Assembly: GCF_003048905.1 (NCBI RefSeq)
Contig: NZ_PIRO01000001.1
Location: forward strand, 620,001 to 684,000
DNA from: Campylobacter concisus
Lineage (GTDB): Bacteria > Campylobacterota > Campylobacteria > Campylobacterales > Campylobacteraceae
Length of the DNA: 64,000 bases
Direction: 5' to 3'
In this document: positions 50,582-58,786 of the stretch, piece by piece
Layout of the letters: every line of letters begins with the position of its first letter
Position numbering within the stretch: position 1 is the first letter of the stretch
Position numbers and translations under genes: made by a program
The notes under the pieces: model-generated
Database searches by the model: none
What the model was told of the DNA's origin: nothing
What the model saw: only the letters and a program-made list of their open reading frames with translations

Positions 50582-51792
50582 TTTACTTCATACCTCTCGC
50601 CTGGCTTCATTTCGATTATCTCCCACGGCAAGCCCTGCTTATTTAGCTCATCCATGAAAGGTTTGGCGTCGAAATTTTCCATGTTAAAGACGCCCTTGCC
50701 GCTCCAGATGCCCTTTGCGACCATCATCGAGCCGATCATCGCAGGCACGCCCGTCGTGTAGCTCACCGCCTGCGCGCCTGTTTCGGCGTAGCAAGCCTCG
50801 TGGTCGCAGACGTTGTAGATGTAGACTTGGCGCTCTTTGCCGTCTTTGAGCCCGCGGATCACGCAGCCGATGTTGGTTTTACCCTTCGTGCGAGGGCCTA
50901 GTGACGCAGGATCCGGCAGTAGAGTTTTTAGAAACTGTATCGGCACGATTTTTACGCCGTTGTGTTCTACCTCGTCGATGCGTAGCATGCCGACGTTTTC
51001 TAGGCATTTCATGTGAGTTAGGTAGCTCTGTCCGAATGTCATAAAAAAGCGGATTCGCTTCAGCCCTTTGATGTTTTTAACGAGGCTTTCAAGCTCCTCG
51101 TGGTAGAGCAGGTAGCTATCTTTGACGCCTACTTTGGGGTAGTCCCATTTGAACGAAATCTGCATCGGCTCGGTCTCTTTCCACTCGCCGCGCTCCCAAT
51201 AGCGGCCTTTTGCGCTCACTTCGCGCAGGTTGATTTCTGGGTTGAAATTCGTCGCAAACGGATATCCGTGATCGCCCGCGTTGCAGTCTAAGATGTCGAT
51301 CTCATGGATCTCGTCAAAGAGATTTTGCTGTGCGTAGGCACAAAATACGTTCGTCACTCCCGGATCAAAGCCGCTTCCCAGCAGCGCCATCGTGTTTGCA
51401 GCTTTAAACTCGCCGTCCTTCGCCCACTGCAGCTTGTATTCAAATTTAGCTGTGTCGGGGTGCTCGTAGTTTGCGGTGTCGATGTATGGGATGCCGGTGC
51501 GAGAGCACGCGTCCATGAGGGTTAGGTCTTGATACGGCAGCGCGACATTTAAAAGCAAATCGGCACCCGTTTTTTTGATGAGAGCGACTACGGCATCGGT
51601 ATCGTCCGCATCGATCTGGGCGGTGTCAATTTGCACGCCTAGGCGGTCTTTTATAAATTTAGCGATCGCGTCGCACTTGCTTTTGGTGCGGCTTGCAAGG
51701 GTGATCTTGCTAAAAACGTCCGCGTTCATCGCACATTTTACGGTCGCGACTTGGCTCACACCGCCCGCGCCTATGATTAAGATATTTGACAT
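50578..51792 (-). CDS. Carboxynorspermidine (carboxyspermidine) dehydrogenase, saccharopine dehydrogenase family
   Basis: 404 aa from ATG 51792 (AAAGGAGCC RBS); the longer reading adds 25 residues outside the Rossmann fold. NAD(P)-binding GAGGVSQVATVKCA at the N-terminus, LLLNVALPYQDLTLMDAC, GFDPGVTNVFCAYA and DCNAGDHGYPFATNF match the Lys9-like dehydrogenases used for spermidine synthesis in Vibrio and Campylobacter (Cj0172c type). Condenses putrescine with aspartate semialdehyde; NspC (39884-41023) then decarboxylates. Visibly more GC-rich than its surroundings, with many GCG, CGC and GTC codons. Confidence 0.9.
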   Translation of the reverse strand: MSNILIIGAGGVSQVATVKCAMNADVFSKITLASRTKSKCDAIAKFIKDRLGVQIDTAQIDADDTDAVVALIKKTGADLLLNVALPYQDLTLMDACSRTGIPYIDTANYEHPDTAKFEYKLQWAKDGEFKAANTMALLGSGFDPGVTNVFCAYAQQNLFDEIHEIDILDCNAGDHGYPFATNFNPEINLREVSAKGRYWERGEWKETEPMQISFKWDYPKVGVKDSYLLYHEELESLVKNIKGLKRIRFFMTFGQSYLTHMKCLENVGMLRIDEVEHNGVKIVPIQFLKTLLPDPASLGPRTKGKTNIGCVIRGLKDGKERQVYIYNVCDHEACYAETGAQAVSYTTGVPAMIGSMMVAKGIWSGKGVFNMENFDAKPFMDELNKQGLPWEIIEMKPGERYEVN

Positions 51793-51885
51793 TTTGGCTC
51801 CTTTAAATTTTAGTGATTTTAGCGAAGTTAATATAAATTTCTCGCTTTGAAAGGTAAAATAAGGCAAAAATTTAAAGGTAAAAAG

Positions 51886-52608
51886 ATGAAGAAAATTTTA
51901 CCATTTTTAGCGCCTATTTGCCTCTTTGCGAGTAGCTGTAACGAGCTAATACAAGAGAGTGTGAGGGAGTTTTATAAAAGCGATAGAAATTTGGAGAGAG
52001 CCATAAATTTAGCCGAGCAAGCGACTGATGTCTGTTTAAAAGAGGGCAACACCAAGCAGGCGATCACTTCGCTCACAAATAGCGCTAGCATTTGCATGGT
52101 AAATAAAGAGCCACAAAAGGCGTTAGAGCTCTCACAAAGAGCCCTAGAGCTTGCGGCAAATGTTAGCGGCGAGCTGCTACTAGCTCGCTCTTATCACAGC
52201 CTAGGTGCGGCACAAAAGGCGCTAGGCAGATACGACGAAGCACTTGCTAATTTTCAAGAAGCTCTAAAAATTTATGACAACGCGCCAAATGCCCCAATGA
52301 AAGACGAACTCATCTGTATAAAAGGCATCGCTAGCACCTACTACCTAAAAAACGACTTTGACAAAGCCCATGAAAACCACCTTCTAGCGCTAAATTTACT
52401 TGATATCACGCCAGAGTTAAGCAACAACGAGCTTGTGCGATCAGAGCTTTTAGTAGAGCTTGCTAACGACTTAGCAAAGCTTAAGCAAAAGGACGAAGCC
52501 GCCAAAAACTACAAAAAAGTGCTTGAAATTTTAAATGGAAAAGAGCAAAATCCTCGCGCACGGGATCTTTTAGAGCGAGCCAACAAAGGACTAAAAGAGC
52601 TTAACTAA
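51886..52608 (+). CDS. Periplasmic TPR-repeat protein
   Basis: 240 aa from ATG 51886 (the upstream in-frame start has no RBS). Signal peptide MKKILPFLAPICLFASSC, possibly a weak lipobox. At least four tetratricopeptide repeats, e.g. LARSYHSLGAAQKALGRYDEA, DELICIKGIASTYYLKNDFDKA and ELANDLAKLKQKDEAAKNYK. A protein-protein interaction module; partner unknown. Convergent with rdgB, 8-nt overlap of the ends. Confidence 0.82.
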   Translation: MKKILPFLAPICLFASSCNELIQESVREFYKSDRNLERAINLAEQATDVCLKEGNTKQAITSLTNSASICMVNKEPQKALELSQRALELAANVSGELLLARSYHSLGAAQKALGRYDEALANFQEALKIYDNAPNAPMKDELICIKGIASTYYLKNDFDKAHENHLLALNLLDITPELSNNELVRSELLVELANDLAKLKQKDEAAKNYKKVLEILNGKEQNPRARDLLERANKGLKELN

Positions 52609-53242
52609 AGTTTTTCTTTAGACTTTTTAGCACGAAATTTGCAAGCTCAAGCCCCTTTGAGCGGTGAGAAATTTTAAGCTTCGTCTCATTATCTAGCTCG
52701 CCAAGCGTCTTAGTAAAGCCATCTGGGATAAAAAGTGCGTCATAGCCAAAGCCGTTTGTGCCACGCTCCTGGCTAATCGCCTCGCCATACATAAAGCCAT
52801 GCGTCGTGTAATCACCAAATTTCGAGCTAATAGCGATACAGGCGGTGTAATGAGCTGGTGAGCTCTTTAAATTTAGCGCCTTTAGCTTGCTAATTAACTT
52901 TGCTCTGTTGTTTGCGTCATTTGCGTTTTTACCGCATACTTTGCCATTTTCATCAAGGTCAAAGTAGCGAGCTGAGTAGATCCCCGGCTCGCCGCCAAGT
53001 GCATCCACGCTAATGCCACTATCATCGCTAAGAGCGATAAACTCACTATCAAGCCCTTGCTCTTTAAGCTTTGCAAAGACGGCTCTTGACTTTATGAGTG
53101 CATTTTGTTGAAAAGTGCTGCCATCTTCAACGATCTCAAATGGCTTTACAACCTCGCTTAGAGCGTAAATTTCATAGCCTTTTAAAAATTCTTTTATCTC
53201 TTTTACTTTGTCTAAATTTGACGTCGCAAGCACGATCTTCAT
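52601..53242 (-). CDS. rdgB: dITP/XTP pyrophosphatase (Ham1/RdgB)
   Basis: 213 aa. VLATSNLDKVKEIKEFL, ALSDDSGISVDALGGEPGIYSARY, GTNGFGYDALFIPDG and KISHRSKGLE are the family signatures. Hydrolyses non-canonical purine triphosphates. The segment with FDLDENGKVCGKNANDANNR is a little longer than in enteric RdgB. Confidence 0.94.
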   Translation of the reverse strand: MKIVLATSNLDKVKEIKEFLKGYEIYALSEVVKPFEIVEDGSTFQQNALIKSRAVFAKLKEQGLDSEFIALSDDSGISVDALGGEPGIYSARYFDLDENGKVCGKNANDANNRAKLISKLKALNLKSSPAHYTACIAISSKFGDYTTHGFMYGEAISQERGTNGFGYDALFIPDGFTKTLGELDNETKLKISHRSKGLELANFVLKSLKKNFS

Positions 53243-53355
53243 TGCAAGAGCTCCTTGATTTTTGGGCGTATTTTACAAAAAAGTAGATTAAATTTTTAAA
53301 TTTAAATTAGCGTTAAAATGATAAACTTAGTCCTTTTAAAAATAAGGAAAATTTT

Positions 53356-54657
53356 ATGTTAAAAAGCGTTTTACCACTATCTTTTATCATAGCAAGCAGA
53401 TTTTTAGGTCTTTTTATAGTTTTGCCGGTGCTTAGCCTTTATGCCTTGAATTTACACGGAGCAAACGAGTTTTTAGTAGGGCTAATAGTAGGCGTCTATG
53501 CGATCTCACAGATGATATTTCAAGTGCCTTTTGGAGCGCTCTCGGATAGGATAGGACGTAAAAAAACATTAACGATCGGACTTTTAGTTTTTATCATAGG
53601 CTCAATAATTTGTGCACTTACAAGCGATATTTTTACCATGCTATTTGGTAGATTTTTACAAGGCGTAGGTGCTATCGGAGCAGTTGCAACTGCGATGATA
53701 AGTGACTATATAACAGAAGAAAAACGCTCAAAAGCCATGGCGATAATGGGTGCTTTTATAGGGCTTAGTTTCACGCTTTCTATGGTACTTGGGCCGCTTC
53801 TTGCCAAAGACTATGGGCTTTCAAGCCTCTTTTACCTAAGTGCCGCTCTTAGCCTACTTTGCATTGTACTTCTTTACACCGTTGTGCCAAAAGAGATAAA
53901 AGTGAGTGCTAAAAGTGAAAAAGTGCCATTTGGTAAGCTATTTTTGCAAAAAGACTATATGATCATAAATTTCACCTCTTTTATGCAAAAGATGCTAGCA
54001 AGCATCGCATTTTTGGTGATCCCTATCGTTTTAGTAAAAGAGTATGGCTATGAAAGTGGCGAGCTTTACAAGGTCTATACGCTTGGCGCTGTGCTTGGCT
54101 TTTTGGCTATGGGGTTAGCTGGCGCGCTAGGCGATGGCAAGGGACTTAGCAAGGTCATCTTGATAGCTGGTACGCTGCTTTTTGCCCTAACCTACACTAT
54201 TTTTGCCATTAGTTTTACGCTTTTTATCTTCGTTTTAGGAGTCGCTATATTTTTCATAGGATTTAACCTTCACGAGCCCATCATGCAATCAACTGCAACA
54301 AAATTTGTAAAATCCTCACAAAAAGGCTCAGCCCTTGGTGTGTTTAATTCATTTGGTTATTTAGGAAGCTTTGTTGGAGGTGCGTTTGGTGGATACATCT
54401 TGCATGCTTTTGGCTTTAAAGTACTCGCCATCATCTGTGTGGTACTTTGCGTGGTATGGCTTATTTTACTCTTTAGCCTGAGCGATCCAAGAATTTTTAA
54501 AAATATCTATCTAAGCCCTGAAGTAAGCTTAAATTTAGAGTTACTAAATAGCCAAAAAGGTGTAGTCGATTATTACAAAAACGAGAAAAATCAAGTGATA
54601 AAATTTGACTCTCGCCTAATAAGCGAGGCAACTTTAAAAGAGAGTTTGAAGTTTTGA
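53356..54657 (+). CDS. MFS efflux transporter
   Basis: 433 aa, twelve membrane segments over residues 1-380. MFS motif A in GALSDRIGRKKTLTIG between helices 2 and 3 and motif C-like GAFIGLSFTLSMVLGPLLA in helix 5, as in proton antiporters. An unusual hydrophilic tail of about 55 residues (LSPEVSLNLELLNSQKGV ...) follows the last helix. Substrate unknown. The next gene starts at TTG within its stop (TTGA overlap). Confidence 0.9.
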   Translation: MLKSVLPLSFIIASRFLGLFIVLPVLSLYALNLHGANEFLVGLIVGVYAISQMIFQVPFGALSDRIGRKKTLTIGLLVFIIGSIICALTSDIFTMLFGRFLQGVGAIGAVATAMISDYITEEKRSKAMAIMGAFIGLSFTLSMVLGPLLAKDYGLSSLFYLSAALSLLCIVLLYTVVPKEIKVSAKSEKVPFGKLFLQKDYMIINFTSFMQKMLASIAFLVIPIVLVKEYGYESGELYKVYTLGAVLGFLAMGLAGALGDGKGLSKVILIAGTLLFALTYTIFAISFTLFIFVLGVAIFFIGFNLHEPIMQSTATKFVKSSQKGSALGVFNSFGYLGSFVGGAFGGYILHAFGFKVLAIICVVLCVVWLILLFSLSDPRIFKNIYLSPEVSLNLELLNSQKGVVDYYKNEKNQVIKFDSRLISEATLKESLKF

Positions 54658-55790
54658 TCTACGACGTCATCATCATTGGCGCCGGTGCTAGCGGACTATT
54701 TTTAGGAGCAAATTTAAATGGTAAAAAGGTTGCCATCTTAGAAAAAAATAGTAGTGCTGGCAAAAAGATCCTAGCAAGCGGTGGAGGCAGATGCAACATC
54801 ACAAACCGCTTCATAAGCGCTAAAAACTACCTTGGTGAGCAAAAATTTATAGAGCAAATTTTAAAAGTGCTGACTCCAGATCAAGTTTTAAAATTTTTTA
54901 GCGAGCTTAAATTTAGTGAGCAAAAGCAAAATCAATTTTTCTGTGATAGCGGTGCAAAAAGCGTCTTGAGCGTACTTTTAAAAGGACAAAATGCAGATAT
55001 TTTTTACAATAAAGAGGTTCTTGGCGCTAAAAAAGTAGATGAAATTTTTGAAATTTTGACAAAAGATGAGAAATTTAGAGCTAGAAATTTAGTCATCGCA
55101 AGTGGCGGACTAAGCTATAAAGCCCTTGGCGCAAGTGACATTGGCTATAAAATAGCAAATAATTTTGGCATTAAAATATCAGCTCTTGCGCCTGCACTTG
55201 TCGGATTTAGCGTACAAAAAGATGAGTTTTGGTTTAAAGAGCTTAGTGGCGTCAGCCTAAACGCAGACGTAAAGATAAATAGCAAAAACGAGAGTCATAA
55301 ATTTAGTGGCAATCTACTTTTTACGCATAGGGGCATAAGCGGACCGGCAATACTAAACGCCTCTCTATTTTGGCAAAAGGGTCGAATTTGTATAAATTTT
55401 TTGCCCAAATTTAGTGAGAAAAATTTAATAAATGGCAAAAAGCAACTTAGCTCGGTTTTGCCCTTACCAAAGAGATTTGTGCTAGAGTTTTTAAAAAATT
55501 TTGGCTTAAAAGATAGAGCTTTTTATGAATTTAGCGATAAAGAGAGACAAATCATAAAAAGACTTTTTGCTTATGAATTTGCCCCAGCTGGGACATTTGG
55601 CTTTGAAAGAGCGGAAGCTACAAAAGGCGGCATAAAGAGTGAATTTTTAGATAAAAATTTACAAGCTTCTAACGTTAAGGGGCTTTATTTTATTGGTGAA
55701 GTCTTAGACATCACTGGCATGCTTGGCGGATATAACTTACATTTTGCATTTGCAAGCGCTCTAAAGGTGGCTAGGGTCTTAAATCTATGA
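54654..55790 (+). CDS. HI0933/YhiN-type flavoprotein oxidoreductase
   Basis: 378 aa, TTG start coupled to the MFS gene. FAD-binding DVIIIGAGASGLFLGANL at residues 3-20, GGGRCNITNR, NLVIASGGLSYKALGASDIGYKIA, LLFTHRGISGPAILNAS and the C-terminal LYFIGEVLDITGMLGGYNLHFAFASA. This is the conserved BaiN/HI0933 family; the substrate is not established. About 210 nt of AT-rich DNA after it hold no supported gene. Confidence 0.9.
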   Translation: MIYDVIIIGAGASGLFLGANLNGKKVAILEKNSSAGKKILASGGGRCNITNRFISAKNYLGEQKFIEQILKVLTPDQVLKFFSELKFSEQKQNQFFCDSGAKSVLSVLLKGQNADIFYNKEVLGAKKVDEIFEILTKDEKFRARNLVIASGGLSYKALGASDIGYKIANNFGIKISALAPALVGFSVQKDEFWFKELSGVSLNADVKINSKNESHKFSGNLLFTHRGISGPAILNASLFWQKGRICINFLPKFSEKNLINGKKQLSSVLPLPKRFVLEFLKNFGLKDRAFYEFSDKERQIIKRLFAYEFAPAGTFGFERAEATKGGIKSEFLDKNLQASNVKGLYFIGEVLDITGMLGGYNLHFAFASALKVARVLNL

Positions 55791-56002
55791 TCTCCTAGAA
55801 GTTAGCTAATTTTTAGACAAATTTTCATATTTTAAATAAGATAGATTTACTATGAAAGTAGGCTTTTAAAGCAAATTTATTTAGAGTAATTTAGATATTT
55901 AAAATATTTTAAAAAGATTTTGGAGTAAATTTTATAGCTAAGCAAGCTAAACGTTATGTTGAATTTAATTTAAAATATAAGCAGTTTAGGAATATTAGAT
56001 TA

Positions 56003-56644
56003 TTAAACCTCTTTTATAAAGCTAACGGCTTCAAATGGGTTTGAGAAAATATGTTTACTAAATTTCTCCAAATCACTCTTTTGACCATATCCACAAGTTA
56101 GACCCACACCTGTAACAAAAGCAGCTTGTGCGGCCATTAAATCCATAATGGTATCACCTACCATAAATGCATTATTTTTATCTTTATTAAGTCTAGTTAA
56201 AGCCAAATTTATTGGCTCTGGATTTGGTTTTGGATTAGTAACATCGTCTCTTCCAATAACAGTTTTTATATATTTCATAACCCCTAAATGCTCAAGCAAG
56301 ATAATAGAAAATTTTGAAGTTTTCGTAGTAACTATACCAACATCAGCAAAGCTACTTGCTTCCTTCAATGCTTCACTTGCATAATCTAAGAGTACCGTCT
56401 CATCAAGGTAAATTTTTTCGTAGCAAGCTTTATACTCTTTTATATAGCTATCAATTAAATTTTTGCTTGCACCAAGTCTTTCAAACATTATTTCAAGCGG
56501 ATGACCAACCAAAGACTTTAATGCATTATGGTCTGGCTCTTTTTTACCATGGGATAAGAAAGCTTTATCAAATCCTTTTAAAATAGCAGAAGTTGAATCA
56601 ATAAGCGTACCGTCTAAATCAAAAAGTATGGTTTTTTTCATCAT
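56003..56644 (-). CDS. HAD-superfamily phosphatase (phosphoglycolate phosphatase-like)
   Basis: 213 aa. HAD motif I ILFDLDGTLIDST, motif II-like GIVTTKTS, Lys in NPKPNPEP, and motif III FMVGDTIMDLMAA. The cap region is the alpha-helical C1 type of Gph/PgmB proteins. Substrate not determined; Gph is the closest guess. Its start is 22 nt from the cadF terminator. Confidence 0.87.
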   Translation of the reverse strand: MMKKTILFDLDGTLIDSTSAILKGFDKAFLSHGKKEPDHNALKSLVGHPLEIMFERLGASKNLIDSYIKEYKACYEKIYLDETVLLDYASEALKEASSFADVGIVTTKTSKFSIILLEHLGVMKYIKTVIGRDDVTNPKPNPEPINLALTRLNKDKNNAFMVGDTIMDLMAAQAAFVTGVGLTCGYGQKSDLEKFSKHIFSNPFEAVSFIKEV

Positions 56645-56665
56645 TTTCTCCGTAGAAATAAAAAA

Positions 56666-56687
56666 GGGCCTAGCCGAAGCTAAGCCC
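56666..56687 (-). terminator. Terminator after cadF
   Basis: On the minus strand GGGCTTAGC, loop TTCG, GCTAGGCCC then TTTTTT. Stem interrupted by one mismatch. Between cadF stop and the HAD gene start. Confidence 0.82.
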
Positions 56688-56715
56688 CAAAAAGAAGTAA
56701 CTTTAAATAATAAGA

Positions 56716-57732
56716 TTATTTATTGAAAGTAGCTTCAACGCGTCTATTTTGCGCGCGACCTTCTTTAGTTTTATTTGTAGCAATTGGTTTAAGCTCACCG
56801 TAGCCAACTGTTGAAATTTTATCCTCGCTTACGCCATAGCCAGCAAGAACATCAGCTACTGCCTTTGCTCTTTTTTCAGATAGTTTTTGGTTATAAGCTT
56901 CTGCGCCTACACTATCAGTGTGACCAGCAAGTACAACTTTATAATCTGGGTGTTCGCCCATAAAGTCAGCTACTTTTTTGATCTCAGCTGCATATTTTGG
57001 TCCGACTTTATAGCTATCAAATGCAAAGTTAACATCTAGGTCTCTAAGAACGATAACTTTCTCGCATCCTCTTTCGTCAACAACCACGCCAGCTGGAGTG
57101 TTAGGGCATTGATCTATATCATTTGGCACGCCATCATTATCATCATCAAGAACTGGAGTTGCTGCTGGAGTTGCTGCTGCAACTGGAGCTGCTGCCACAA
57201 CTGGAGCTGCTTTTGAGTCAAGACCGATACCAAAGCCTAGTGAATAGAATAGGTTATGATCAGCATGTTCAAATTTGATAGCGTCTCTTGCTTCTGCTTT
57301 AAGAGCAAATCTATCAGTTACTTGATATCTTAAACCAAAACCATATTGGCCAAAACCGCCATCTTCATTTTTAACAAAAATAGCTGGAACATCTTCATAT
57401 CCAGCACCAACTAAGCCATATAGACTAACTGGTCCAAAATCAACTATATCTTTTACAAGATTTGCATGATATCTAAGAACTCTTCCTTCTCTTGTTAAGC
57501 TACCTGTTTTTTCTTTTGCTTTTTGAGTGTAATCAACACCAAGTTCTACTTGATCAAAGAAAAAATCTTCAAGATTTCTAGCAGCTCTAACACCAACGAA
57601 GTTATGGTCTTTTACACGTAGATTTCCCTCTGGGTGAACACCACCAATAGTTGGAGTAACTTCATAATTATATGCTGCGTTAGACGCAAAAACCGCTGTT
57701 GCGGCAACCATAGCTAAAGCAATCTTTTTCAT
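56716..57732 (-). CDS. cadF: CadF-like OmpA-family outer membrane protein
   Basis: 338 aa. Signal peptide (MKKIALAMVAATAVFA), 8-strand barrel over about 20-170 (YNYEVTPTIGGVHPEGN ... AEARDAIKFEHADHNLFYSLGFGIG as in CadF), an Ala/Pro/Val linker, a thrombospondin-3-like DNDGVPNDIDQCPNTPAG, and a C-terminal OmpA peptidoglycan-binding domain (AGHTDSVGAEAYNQKLSEKRA). In C. jejuni CadF the fibronectin-binding tetrapeptide is FRLS; the aligned place here (GFGLRYQVTDRFALK) reads YQVT. So adhesion by that motif cannot be assumed. Confidence 0.9.
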   Translation of the reverse strand: MKKIALAMVAATAVFASNAAYNYEVTPTIGGVHPEGNLRVKDHNFVGVRAARNLEDFFFDQVELGVDYTQKAKEKTGSLTREGRVLRYHANLVKDIVDFGPVSLYGLVGAGYEDVPAIFVKNEDGGFGQYGFGLRYQVTDRFALKAEARDAIKFEHADHNLFYSLGFGIGLDSKAAPVVAAAPVAAATPAATPVLDDDNDGVPNDIDQCPNTPAGVVVDERGCEKVIVLRDLDVNFAFDSYKVGPKYAAEIKKVADFMGEHPDYKVVLAGHTDSVGAEAYNQKLSEKRAKAVADVLAGYGVSEDKISTVGYGELKPIATNKTKEGRAQNRRVEATFNK

Positions 57733-57852
57733 ATTTAGAATTCCTTTCTTAGGATTTATTTTAAAGTGGTTACATTTTAACTGAATAAAATTTAACCGAC
57801 TCTAAATCATAATTTAATTAACAATGTAAATTTGAAATTTACACAACTTAAA

Positions 57853-57880
57853 TTTTGCAAATGCAAAAGCACTTGCAAAA
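57853..57880 (-). terminator. Terminator after rpsI
   Basis: Stem TTTTGCAAATGC / GCACTTGCAAAA (one mismatch or wobble) with loop AAAA, six nt past the rpsI stop. Confidence 0.75.
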
Positions 57881-57885
57881 ACTCA

Positions 57886-58275
57886 TTAACGTTTAGAGAA
57901 TTGTGGGCTTCTTCTTGCCTTTCTTCTACCAAATTTCTTACGTTCAACAACACGAGAATCTCTAGTTAATAAGCCTTTTGGTTTAAGTGCTGCTCTAAAA
58001 TCAGCATCCATATCAGCTAAAGCACGTGAAATACCGTGTCTTAAAGCCTCTGCTTGTGCTGAATAACCACCACCTAAAGTTGTAGCTACTACATCTATTA
58101 AACTCTCTTGTTTAGTAACTAGAAGTGGCTGAATTACTTTAAGCTTTATAGCTTCATGTCCACCAAGCCAAGTATTAAGATCCATACCATTTACTACGAT
58201 TTTACCGCTTCCAGCTTTTATCCAAACCTTCGCTACGGCAGTTTTTCTTTTACCAGTTGCATAAACTTTTGCCAT
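57886..58275 (-). CDS. rpsI: 30S ribosomal protein S9
   Basis: 129 aa. [17 protein letters not shown] at the N-terminus and the basic tail [18 protein letters not shown] ending in the conserved KR that reaches the P-site tRNA. Two nt after rplM, the universal L13-S9 pair. Confidence 0.98.
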   Translation of the reverse strand: MAKVYATGKRKTAVAKVWIKAGSGKIVVNGMDLNTWLGGHEAIKLKVIQPLLVTKQESLIDVVATTLGGGYSAQAEALRHGISRALADMDADFRAALKPKGLLTRDSRVVERKKFGRRKARRSPQFSKR

Positions 58276-58277
58276 AA

Positions 58278-58706
58278 TTATTTTCCTTCTTTTTTAGCTA
58301 TTTGTGCCGTATGAGGATGCTCACTGCCAGCATAAACTTTTAGTTTTTTTATCATCTCTCTTCCGAGTTTAGTTTTTGGAAGCATTCCACGAACAGCTAA
58401 TTTAAATAGTTTTTCTGGCTTATTTGCTATCAAATCGCCAAATTTTTCACTCTTTACGCTACCAAAATATCCTGAGTGTCTGTGATAAAGTTTATCTTCA
58501 GCTTTGTTATTACCAGTAAATTCTACTTTTGAAGCATTTATGATGATAACATAGTCGCCACAATCTACGTTTGGCGTGAAGCATGGTTTGTTTTTGCCAC
58601 GAAGTATAGTTGCTACCTCAGTTAGCAATCTACCAAAACGTTTACCAGCTGCATCAACAACGATCCAGTCTCGTTTAACTTCGTTTGGCTTTGTTATTTT
58701 TGTCAT
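58278..58706 (-). CDS. rplM: 50S ribosomal protein L13
   Basis: 142 aa. [62 protein letters not shown] are all typical. Leads the rplM-rpsI operon. Confidence 0.98.
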   Translation of the reverse strand: MTKITKPNEVKRDWIVVDAAGKRFGRLLTEVATILRGKNKPCFTPNVDCGDYVIIINASKVEFTGNNKAEDKLYHRHSGYFGSVKSEKFGDLIANKPEKLFKLAVRGMLPKTKLGREMIKKLKVYAGSEHPHTAQIAKKEGK

Positions 58707-58786
58707 TTTCTTACCTTTGCCAAGTTAATTTTTGAGTTGTGATTGTATTTAAACAATGCTTTTATAAAGCTTAAATTAAGTAGCAT

